Shown one piece after another: positions 56,690 through 64,000 of a stretch of 64,000 nt of DNA. Location of the stretch: the NCBI RefSeq assembly GCF_026230105.1, contig NC_079480.1, positions 13,124,488 to 13,188,487 of the forward strand. Reading direction: 5' to 3'. The stretch comes from Diorhabda sublineata. Taxonomy: Eukaryota; Arthropoda; Insecta; Coleoptera; Chrysomelidae. Each line of letters opens with the position of its first letter. Positions within the stretch are counted from its first letter, which is position 1. The notes beneath the pieces are model-generated. The model did not search any database. It was given only the letters and a program-made list of their open reading frames with translations, and had not been told where the DNA came from. A program made the translations under genes and the position numbers.

Positions 56690-58330
56690 AATAGGTGTTA
56701 TTTGAGGATCGTGAGACAGTATTTCCTCCAGGATACGTACATTTTATCTTTTAGTGAATTGATCGCATCTCTCCCTATATTCCAATATGTCTTTTAACCA
56801 AAATAAATGTCATACTGAAATTTAATGGTATATTTTTGATGTCAAATAAAATTTCATTCTTTCGAGATGAGTCTCTTTTATGGCACACAGTGCTGATCTA
56901 GAGTCAGATAAAATCACACCCCCATCTTATTTGACTCAGGGAACACCCTGTAAAATATCGGGTAATTTGATTCGGATAAATCGCTTTGTATTCTGAATGT
57001 ATACTGCACATCCAACTCCATCCCTCGTCTTAGATCCATCAGTATATATTATAGTCTTGTCATCAAACTCTGCTAATATGATCTTTCTGGAATTTAAATA
57101 TAGTTTAATAAGAGATATAATATATCGATAAAGCTCTGTTGGTTTTATATAATATTATTGAATTCATTGGTTTGAATTGAGGCTTCTGCAAGTTGAGCTC
57201 TGTCTTTAATCCTCCAATATCGTGAGGTTTTCTATGGATATTCTACATAAATTGTTTATCGTGTCTGCCCTGAGAGTTTTGAATTTAATTAAATATTTTA
57301 GAGACAATACTTGCCGCCGTAAAAACAAAAGAGGCTCGTTACATTCTGCCAATAATATATACACTGGTGTTGATTCCATTGCATCTAGACAAATTCTAAA
57401 GGCCGTTTGACATAATGCAATACAACGTGCAAGAAATTGCATTCAAGTCTCTGTAAACAGTAAAAGTGAACAAATTCCTAACCTCAAATTTTATCTAATA
57501 TTTTGTACCTAATTTAACAATGAAAAGAACAAAGCTGATCTGTTCATCCAAAAGTAACTAGATTGCACTTTCCACTCAATAAAAATGGCGCAAAACCGAT
57601 AATGCGTGAATCAATCAGACGAACTTCATCTGCGCATGCTTTTGATCAAGAAATATTACGTCTTGCATTGCATTGCACGTTGTATTGCATCATGTCAAGC
57701 GGCTTTAGTCTATAGTCTATAACCGATCTAACATAAGCCCTGTAAAACATAATAGCAATAGAAGGTGCTGCGCCCCATCGGCGGTTTGTAACACATTTTA
57801 AGAGACTATACCTTTTTTTCACATTTATTTATCAAATACCTTATACGTTTGGACAATTTACTATCTAGTATGATACCCAACCCATAATTGAGCATTTTTC
57901 GGTTGAGAGGGTCATACCAGTTTCTTCAGTCCACTTTACTACAGATTGCCTCATATTTTCCAAGATCTTAACACAATCGGCGTATGTATCCTGGATGGAA
58001 TATATACAGATATTATCTGCAAACTGTATGCATTTTTTTGTTTTTGAAAAACTTGTATGTAAATCGGAAGAATATATATTAAATAATAGAGGACTCAATA
58101 CAGATCTCTGAGGCAATCCGCTATAAACAATTGTCAACCGTGTCAAACATTTTTATGTTCCTTATACCAACGTCCACTATTTTGTTTTTAATTAAATTAA
58201 TATCCACGCAATTATAAACACCTTTCATATCAAAAAATAAGTACACGAGATATTTGTTTTTAGGAAATGTAACGAAAGAAGACTGAATAGCAACGATTTC
58301 TCTATCCTCCGAGGTTCCAACTCGCTTCTA
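56690..58330 (-). mobile_element. LINE fragment with reverse transcriptase and RNase H, I/R1-like
   Basis: On the minus strand, 58146 to 57865 encodes the reverse transcriptase core: LPQRSVLSPLLFNIYSSDLH, then CIQFADNICIYS (the FADD box, with the second Asp changed to Asn) and WTEETGMTLSTEKC. Downstream, 57400-57206 encodes AFRICLDAMESTPVYILLAE and LRRQVLSLKYLIKF, and 57065-56870 encodes an RNase H region with YTDGSKTRDGVGCAVYIQN and ILSDSRSALCAIKE. The order RT, thumb, RNase H identifies an I, R1, LOA or Jockey-related LINE. It is interrupted by a MITE at 57399-57705 and by several stops; the 5' endonuclease part is missing. Confidence 0.88.
57399..57705. mobile_element. MITE, family B, inserted in the LINE
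   Basis: About 307 bases with inverted ends AAGGCCGTTTGACATAATGC and (reverse complement) AAGCCGCTTGACATGATGC, continuing into AATACAACGTGCAA on both sides, flanked by TA. It splits the LINE between its reverse transcriptase and RNase H parts. The copy at 40025-40430 is related, sharing end and interior phrases. Confidence 0.88.
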
Positions 58331-58467
58331 CGCATTTCCAAGCATGCGCAGTATAGATAAAGTGGCTCGAACTAGAGAGAAAATGAATATTGTCATATGG
58401 ACAGTTCTTATGGGAAAAAACGTTACGGTGCCGACACTTTATCTATGCTGCGCATGCTTTATGTGCG
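58331..58467. repeat. Small hairpin element
   Basis: AAGCATGCGCAGTATAGATA at 58340 and its inverted partner at 58435-58461 (CACTTTATCTATGCTGCGCA) give arms of about 30 bases around a loop of about 70. It lies exactly at the edge of the LINE fragment. Possibly a MITE; the flanks do not show a clear target duplication. Confidence 0.65.
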
Positions 58468-59895
58468 CAAAAGATGCCCAGAATTATTTGTTTAGTCGAA
58501 ACACCTTCCACTGTCCATAAATAAGTATCATTACATACAATTTCTGTGTGTGAATGTACAAACGCGAAACTGATTAAAAAATTTAATTAGATCATCTGTC
58601 AGTTAATATGAGATCTGCATATCAAATAAATGTACAGTTGATTATGTGAATAAATATGCAACATTTACCATTCACAGTTAATTATTGCATAAACTTTCTC
58701 ATAGTATAATTATACAATTGAATTAATAATTACATGCATCGTAATTAAAAGTACAATAAATCACAATTTTATTCTCATAAAAAAAATTTGCCTCTTACCA
58801 AATGCACGAGGAAACAAAAATTGATATCGACGACTAATTAGAGGTTATGTTTTACCTATGTTGTCTTTTAATATGAATTAATACTGTAACTACTTTTGAA
58901 ACATGTTTGATCTGTTTTTAAGGCGAATCAAAAGGCCCTAAAAGGCTTTAAAAATTTTTTATACTAACTATAATTATACTATAGTCTATTTTTATAAATA
59001 AAAGAGTAATAAAGTGATGATTCGTAATCCATAGGCGTATCACTTTATGCCTTAAGGTGCTGGCTTCACATTTAATTCTCATAAACTTGTTTGGTTTGTT
59101 TCTTTGTAAGGATTTTGTATGCTTTGGCTTAAAGAAGTTTGTCTAATGCTGTCTTCTACGTAGTCTTATTCTTCTTCTTATTTATATTGTTATATCATTT
59201 TTTATCATCATCCATTCTTTCGATATTTTCACATCAGCTTAGTTATAGTTGTTTTATGAAGTTCAATTTCGGTTGTTCCCTCTTCTTCTTATTTACTTCT
59301 TATATTTCCCTATCTTCAATTTCAGCTTTCCATGTATTTTATTTTAATCGGTTTTCGCGTATTGATATGTATCATAATTAACTGAGAAAAGTCTACAGCT
59401 ATTTTAAGTCTTTCTAGATTTAGTTTTTGAAGATTGTGTCTATGTCTGTCGAACAATTTGGAATTATTTTGATCCTTTTTGGTCTTATATCCTTCTCATT
59501 TAAGTTTTTTTTGTATTATAAATTGTCTTGATCCTTTCCTTTCCTTTGATTGTTAGTTGTATAAGTCTAATGATTTCATTTTCTATTCATTTCTCTTTTG
59601 GTCCTTTCCATACTTGTTTTCCAAGGATCTTTCTTCAATTGCTAGTTGCATTTATCTAATGATGTTATTTTCTATTCATTTCTCTTCTGGTACTTTCCAT
59701 ACTTTTCCCCAATAATCTTTCTAACTAATTTATATATGATATATGATCTTAAAGGCGTCTTCCTCGTATAAATTCATTTTGGCAACCTAAACTTCACGAT
59801 TAAATATAGTAGGATCATTTTGACCTCCTTTATTATGTTTTGAGGTTATAATCCCCATTTTTTAAAAAGTTTTCATGTCCTCAGTATTTTGGTTT
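58468..59895. other. Intron 9, unassigned
   Basis: AT-rich first, then T/C-rich from about 59080 to 59720. The Phe/Leu/Ser-rich frame at 59139-59381 is compositional. A 60-base phrase (TTTCTATTCATTTCTCTTTT) occurs at about 59578 and 59668, a local direct repeat. No gene. Confidence 0.45.
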
Positions 59896-59918
59896 AAGTT
59901 AGGTTAGGTTAGGTTAGT
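59896..59918 (+). repeat. Short interstitial TTAGG array
   Basis: Four tandem AGGTT units, the insect telomere motif, within intron 9. Confidence 0.8.
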
Positions 59919-60132
59919 TTTACCTTTTCTATTATTTGGATCTATTCATCTTCTGTTTGGTTTTCAGTTTCTGTTTTTGCTCAGGGAAATCTGAGGAATA
60001 TCATATGGATTTACAATTAAAATCCATTTGATACTATCTAAATGCCAATTATTCATAATAATAATTCATACTGCCACTACTGACCATTTTTAAAATGTAT
60101 TTTCAAGTTTATGAAAATCGAATTTGTTGTAG
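59919..60132. other. 3' end of intron 9
   Basis: AT-rich spacer that ends in AATTTGTTGTAG, the acceptor of exon 10. Confidence 0.5.
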
Positions 60133-60559
60133 GAACAGCAATGCAGTAAACAAAAAGCGGTGCCCCAGCTAGTACCAGCATCTACCACCATACAAGTCCA
60201 AGGTAGTTATTTATCTCCTCAGCTGAATAAACAGAAACCTACCACTTCTCGAAATCGTTCACCAACAGGTCAATCTCCTGTTAGTAAAAGTAGAAAATCT
60301 TCCCAAATACCAGAACCTGGTGCGACTAGTCCGAAATCCAAGACATGGCGAGGCAGAATGGTAAAACAATTCAAGAAATTCAATCAAGGAGGAAATAGCC
60401 CTAGCAGTCCAACGGCACCAGAAGGATCTACTTTTGGAATTCCGATAGAGCATTGTATACCATCTGATAACAATCATTATCTTCCGAGATTTGTGGAAGT
60501 TTGTACTGATATCATCGATGAAAGGGGGTTGCAAACTATCGGTATATATCGAGTACCAG
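60133..60559 (+). CDS. RhoGAP19D: ARHGAP21/23-like RhoGAP, exon 10 (linker and start of RhoGAP domain)
   Basis: The exon is phase 0 to 1, with 142 codons. The first 90 or so are a Ser/Pro/Lys-rich linker with SRNRSPTGQSPVSKSRKSSQ and a strongly basic stretch SKTWRGRMVKQFKKF just before the domain. The RhoGAP domain starts at FGIPIEHCIPSDNNHYLPRF, continues with VEVCTDIIDERGLQTIG and ends with IYRVPG. The Arg in GIYRVPG is the catalytic arginine finger that completes the active site of the bound Rho-family GTPase. The donor falls two codons after VP, so the next intron splits the domain immediately after the finger. In this family the preferred substrate is Cdc42. Confidence 0.97.
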
Positions 60560-60874
60560 GTAAGGAGAATATATTTTCTTATTTGTTGTGTTACTTAACG
60601 TGCTCGATCAAATATTTTACCAACATATTGGATGCCTACCAACTGGACGTCTTATATCAGGTTATTGATTATTGTTCCATTAGCAAGAGATTCTCATCTA
60701 TTCATTCTGGTTTGCCCTTACTCTAACCCATCTATTTTCTATTCTGTTGCTTCCTTTATTGTTCATATTATCTCTACTTAGTTGCTTTCCGCTATTTCCA
60801 CTACAAATATTAGTATAGACCTGATGCATCTCTTTATTAATAGTTGTAGTTCTTTATTGCAATTTTCTTCTTAG

Positions 60875-61317
60875 GTAACAATGCATCCATAACAGCTCTA
60901 ACAGATGAAATCAACAGGAACCACGAAGAAGTTCCATTAGAAGACCACAGATGGAACGATTTGCATGTAGTGAGCAGTTTATTGAAATCGTATTTCAGAA
61001 AAATGCCAGACAGTCTAATCACAGTTCAACGTTATCAGAGTTTCATCAAAGCAGATAAAATTGAAAATCCGAAGGAAAGAATGGAGCAATTGAGACGTTT
61101 AATTAAAAGTCTTCCTAAACATAATTATTACACTTTGAAACATATGGTGATGCATTTGAGGAGAGTGGGTAATAATTCTAACGTCAACAAAATGGATTTT
61201 AAAAACTTGGCTATAGTATTTGGTCCTACAATAGTGAGAGCGGAAGAAGAAAATATGGAGAGTATGGTCAGTCATATGAATAACCAGTACAAGATTGTGG
61301 AGACTTTATTAACCCAC
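60875..61317 (+). CDS. RhoGAP19D: ARHGAP21/23-like RhoGAP, exon 11 (main part of RhoGAP domain)
   Basis: The exon is phase 1 to 0 with 147 codons. It continues the domain as NNASITALTDEINRNHEEVP, then HVVSSLLKSYFRKMPDSLIT, in which the Lys of LLKSYFRKMPDSL is the second conserved functional residue. It then encodes IKSLPKHNYYTLKHMVMHLR and MDFKNLAIVFGPTIV, where the Asn of KNLAIVFGPT is the third conserved residue contacting the GTPase. It closes with MNNQYKIVETLLTH. All three hallmarks of an active GAP are present, so the protein should stimulate GTP hydrolysis. The GTPase specificity cannot be read from the sequence. Introns on both sides are short (315 and 59 bases). Confidence 0.98.
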
Positions 61318-61376
61318 GTAAATATTTAAATATTATAATTTTTTTCCCAATATTTTTCATTCTATTTTGCTTTTAG

Positions 61377-61506
61377 GCGGACTGGTTTTTCCCGGAAAAC
61401 GAAACTGAGGAAAATCTTCCGGTACCAGATAGTTTAGTTGACGTTAACGAAGAATTCGATAATAACAATCAATCGTTATTGCTAAACAATATTGGAAAAT
61501 ATGGAG
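61377..61506 (+). CDS. RhoGAP19D: ARHGAP21/23-like RhoGAP, exon 12 (end of RhoGAP domain)
   Basis: Phase 0 to 1, 43 codons, after TTGCTTTTAG. It begins ADWFFPENETEENLPVPDS, where WFF is the usual end of the last RhoGAP helix, and continues with an acidic, Asn-rich tail (VDVNEEFDNNNQSLLLNNIG). The intron before it is only 59 bases. Confidence 0.95.
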
Positions 61507-61570
61507 GTAAGAAAAAAATCTTTTACCAATAAAATCACTTTGTGTTTATGCTATTTTTTTATGTCGACAG

Positions 61571-61758
61571 CTCTAAAGGACCAGAAAGAAAAAAACGGTG
61601 CACTATTTTATTCGATAATTTCGGCTGCCCAACAAAAAATCAAACGGAAACCCCATAAACCGATGAACTTGATGCAAGAATCTAAAGAAGAACCGGCATC
61701 GCCTACTAATCTAAAAGTCTTCCCAACCCAATCGTTTTCACCAATTGATCTCAAAGAT
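61571..61758 (+). CDS. RhoGAP19D: ARHGAP21/23-like RhoGAP, exon 13 (C-terminal region)
   Basis: Phase 1 to 0, 62 codons, between TTATGTCGACAG and GTGAGT. It encodes LKDQKEKNGALFYSIISAAQ, QKIKRKPHKPMNLMQ and EEPASPTNLKVFPTQSFSP. The segment FYSIISAAQQKIKRKP is a short amphipathic, basic stretch that follows the GAP domain. The rest is disordered-type sequence with SP sites. No known domain. Confidence 0.92.
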
Positions 61759-61861
61759 GTGAGTGAAACATATTTATTACCTTTACCATATATAAAAAAA
61801 CTTCTTTTCTGTATAGTTACAACTCACTGGACCTATAATTACCAAATTGTGCTACAACTGT

Positions 61862-62540
61862 CTGGTCATTCGAGCCTTCATTGATTGTCGATCTTATACG
61901 GCTCGAAAGACCACTTAATTTAATTTTTAGTCGTGGTGTAGTACACTACAAACCGCACTAGCGGTTCCAAATGAACTTGATACTGTCCTGATATTTTTTT
62001 CATGGTTATTATATTTCAAATCTACTAAAGCCTACTCCCAATGATTTTTTCTAATGTTTATTTAAAAAATCTTTTTTGCCGAGTAATTTTAATTTTTGTA
62101 TATTCAGCTAAAAGGATCCAGTAAATTTCTGAAAACGCTTTTTACAGTTTCTACAACTTTTTCTTCCATTCCTCTTGACCTACCGGACTTATACTGACTA
62201 CATAGTCTACACAACTATCTGGTCCTTCGAGCCTTCATTGATTGTCGATAGTATACGGCTCGAAAGACCAGTTACTTGGATTGTAGTCGTGGTGTAGTTC
62301 AAACAGCACTGACGGTTCCAGATCTACCAACTTGATACTGTCTTGATATTTTTTTCATGGTTATTATATTTATAATCTACTCAAGCTTATTCACAATGTT
62401 TTTCTCCAATGTTTATTTAGGAAGTCTTTTTTAGCGGGTCATTTTAATTTTTGTATATTCAGCTAAAAGGATCCAGTAAATTTCTGAAAATGCTTTTTTT
62501 CCTAACAATTTTTTCTTCTCTTCGATCCCTCTTGAACTAT
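61862..62540. repeat. Tandem duplication, 357-bp unit with internal palindrome
   Basis: Two copies, 61862-62175 and 62219-62540, start 357 bases apart and share TTCGAGCCTTCATTGATTGT, TGATATTTTTTTCATGGTTA and TTCAGCTAAAAGGATCCAGT. Near the start of each lies the hairpin TGGTC(A/C)TTCGAGCC with its complement GGCTCGAAAGACCA about 22 bases later. The copies differ by about one base in ten. They occupy most of intron 13. The palindrome is the core seen in intron 2. Confidence 0.92.
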
Positions 62541-62595
62541 GTCGAATAATTGTGTGTTGTATTGTTCAAAATTTAAAAAAAATTAAATCGTATAG

Positions 62596-62797
62596 AGTTC
62601 GTTGCCAGATGAAAAATCCCCAGAGATACCAACAACTGTAACGGACATTGAAAAGAAGAGCGCTACAGAAAAAGTGCCTTGGTTCAAATACGAATCCGAC
62701 AAAGATGAGTTTCACCGAAGAATTGAAAATTTCAAACAAGAAACCGAAGCCATGTTACAGTTACCCAGGAAAACGGAAATTTCCGTTAGCAATATAG
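62596..62797 (+). CDS. RhoGAP19D: ARHGAP21/23-like RhoGAP, exon 14 (C-terminal region)
   Basis: Phase 0 to 1, 67 codons, between AATCGTATAG and GTAAGA. It encodes SSLPDEKSPEIPTTVTDIEK, then VPWFKYESDKDEFHRRIENF and KQETEAMLQLPRKTEIS. The stretch DKDEFHRRIENFKQETEAML should form an amphipathic helix, possibly a coiled coil. The gene must continue beyond this exon because the frame ends in phase 1 at the donor; no matching downstream exon was recognised before the end of the window. Confidence 0.9.
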
Positions 62798-63030
62798 GTA
62801 AGACCCATAATTTCTATTGGTGAAAAATGATCTAAACATTAAATATTGAATATTGTACCCCATCGGAACATTTATATCATTTATTAACAGAATAGTCAAG
62901 TAGGTTCTTCAAAACACAAACAATACCCCAGAATATTCCGTAACTGCGTGATTGTATAGGTGAGGTCAATAAACAGAAAAAATAAGAAAAGTAACCAAAC
63001 CAATTGATAAACCTACATTCGTGAGCAATA
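62798..63030. other. Start of intron 14
   Basis: AT-rich; no feature recognised before the LINE fragment. Confidence 0.5.
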
Positions 63031-63345
63031 AAAATGAATCAGGCGACTACCCCTGCAGTCGCAAGTCCTGAAGATGAGGGTTGCTTTTTACTTCACTTAC
63101 AGAATCCTCATGTACGATACAGAGAGCGGCCCCAAGAAATACAAAATCACTGGAAGGGTACCCCAAGGTACAATACTAGGGTCTCTCTCAAGAATATCAT
63201 GTACGATGAGCTACTGAAACTTATTTTACCGAGGGGCAAACCTTGTAGCATTCGCGGACGACGTTGCAGTTGTAATAGTTGCAAACCACTTGGAGGAGAT
63301 CAATTTTACCTTTGATACGGTTCTTGAAAATATTTGTAAATGGAT
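63031..63345 (+). mobile_element. LINE reverse transcriptase fragment (R1/Jockey-like), copy 1
   Basis: In shifting plus frames the sequence encodes a GVPQGTILGSLS-like block (about 63153), NIMYDELLKLILP (about 63194), an AFADDVAVVIVANHLEEINF block with the catalytic FADD box (about 63248) and TFDTVLENICKWMN. The order is that of the reverse transcriptase palm. At least two frameshifts separate the blocks, so it is dead. Confidence 0.85.
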
Positions 63346-63745
63346 GAATTTATTTTCTTCGATTTCCGATAGTTTTCATGCTTCGACGTTTTTTCTTACC
63401 GCATTTTCAATATTTGACTTTTCGGCATTGATACTTTCTTAATGTTATTTTCCTTCCGTATTTACGTCATCTAAATTGACAGTTGTTTCTTTAATCTCTT
63501 AATTTTTTCATACCCTATCTTTTATATGTACTTTTTCTTCGATTTTCTTGCTTCGACGTTTCGTCTTCTTACCGCATTTTCAATATTTGACCTTCTTGAA
63601 ACGTCGCTTTTTTCAATTTGTTTTTCTTCCATATCAACGTCATCTAAAATGACATTTTGTCTTTGATTTCTCCATTGTTGTATCCACTATCTTTTGTATT
63701 TTTATTTTCTTGCTTCGACGTTTCTTCTTCTTTCTACATTATCAA
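63346..63745. repeat. Pyrimidine-rich tandem repeat between LINE copies
   Basis: The phrase CTTCGACGTT recurs at 63381, 63551 and 63713, spacings 170 and 162. Each unit also has CGCATTTTCAATATTTGA and TCATCTAAA(A/T)TGACA. Plus strand is T/C-rich. Confidence 0.8.
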
Positions 63746-63749
63746 TATT

Positions 63750-63873
63750 TAATTTGTAGCATTTGCGGACGACGTGGCCATGATAATAGTTGCAAAACAC
63801 TTGAAAGAGAATAATTCTACTTTTGATACAGTTCTCGAGAGGATTTGTAAGTGGATGAAATCAGTTGGCCTTA
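63750..63873 (+). mobile_element. LINE reverse transcriptase fragment, copy 2
   Basis: The frame encodes FADDVAMIIVAKHLKENNST and FDTVLERICKWMKSVGL, overlapping the FADD segment of copy 1. The tandem repeat stands between the two copies, so the same stretch is present twice. It is cut off by the next element. Confidence 0.85.
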
Positions 63874-63875
63874 TA

Positions 63876-64000
63876 CAGGGTGCGGCAGCATAACTTCCTT
63901 TTTTAAAAAGTTCGCCATTTAGTCGGTAGATGTCGTAACGGAGTGCTAGTGGTCTCGTTCGAGAGGGGGGACTATAAAGTTTTGTCCCGGCACAGTTCAG
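63876..64000 (+). mobile_element. Left end of a Tc1/mariner-superfamily element
   Basis: CAGGGTGCGGCAGCATAACT starts directly after TA (63874-63875) inside LINE copy 2. The following 120 bases are typical GC-richer untranslated leader with AGTCGGTAGATGTCGTAACG, and the window ends where a transposase start would be expected. The element continues outside the window. The subfamily cannot be proved without the coding part. Confidence 0.65.

Noticed and set aside
59139..59381. Phe/Leu/Ser-rich 80-codon frame
   Set aside because: Pyrimidine-rich strand bias; no motif.

Overview
This is a piece of an AT-rich insect nuclear genome. The support is spliceosomal GT-AG introns, short interstitial (TTAGG)n arrays of the insect telomere type, and a dense load of Tc1/mariner, hAT, LINE and Penelope-like relics. 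A beetle or other large-genome insect fits, but the order cannot be fixed from the sequence alone. There is no operon, CRISPR array or prokaryotic gene.

One plus-strand gene fills the whole window: the middle and 3' part of a PH plus RhoGAP protein of the ARHGAP21/23 family (RhoGAP19D in Drosophila). I could assemble 14 coding exons (1013-1299, 1375-1524, 6513-6623, 12113-12364, 14704-14754, 15421-15538, 29499-29640, 31159-31242, 53042-53275, 60133-60559, 60875-61317, 61377-61506, 61571-61758, 62596-62797). Each has AG/GT borders and the reading phases agree at every junction, giving about 940 codons. The first six exons encode a polar linker rich in Ser, Pro and charged residues. Exons 7-9 encode the PH domain. 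Exons 10-12 encode the RhoGAP domain, with its arginine finger in the motif GIYRVPG. Exons 13-14 encode a charged C-terminal region. The family's N-terminal PDZ domain and the end of the protein lie outside the window.

The rest is intron. Introns 2 and 3 (about 5.0 and 5.5 kb) hold palindromic and tandem repeats, a LINE fragment and a Tc1-like relic. Intron 5 holds an 80-bp array of heat-shock-element-like units. Intron 6 (14 kb) holds a fold-back element built around (CCTAA)n and several mariner relics. Intron 8 (21.8 kb) holds two related minisatellite arrays, six or more Tc1/mariner relics, a Penelope-like fragment, a hAT element with an intact 8-bp target duplication, and a 30-bp satellite that has grown into a 131-bp higher-order array. 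Intron 9 holds a mariner and a LINE carrying a MITE. The end of the window holds LINE reverse-transcriptase fragments and the terminus of another mariner-type element.

Nothing here looks like a new multi-gene system. The observations most worth following are structural: the inverted mariner copies that flank PH exons 7-8, the higher-order satellite beside exon 9, the palindromic repeat family shared by several introns, the telomere-motif fold-back element, and the Penelope fragment between long inverted arms.
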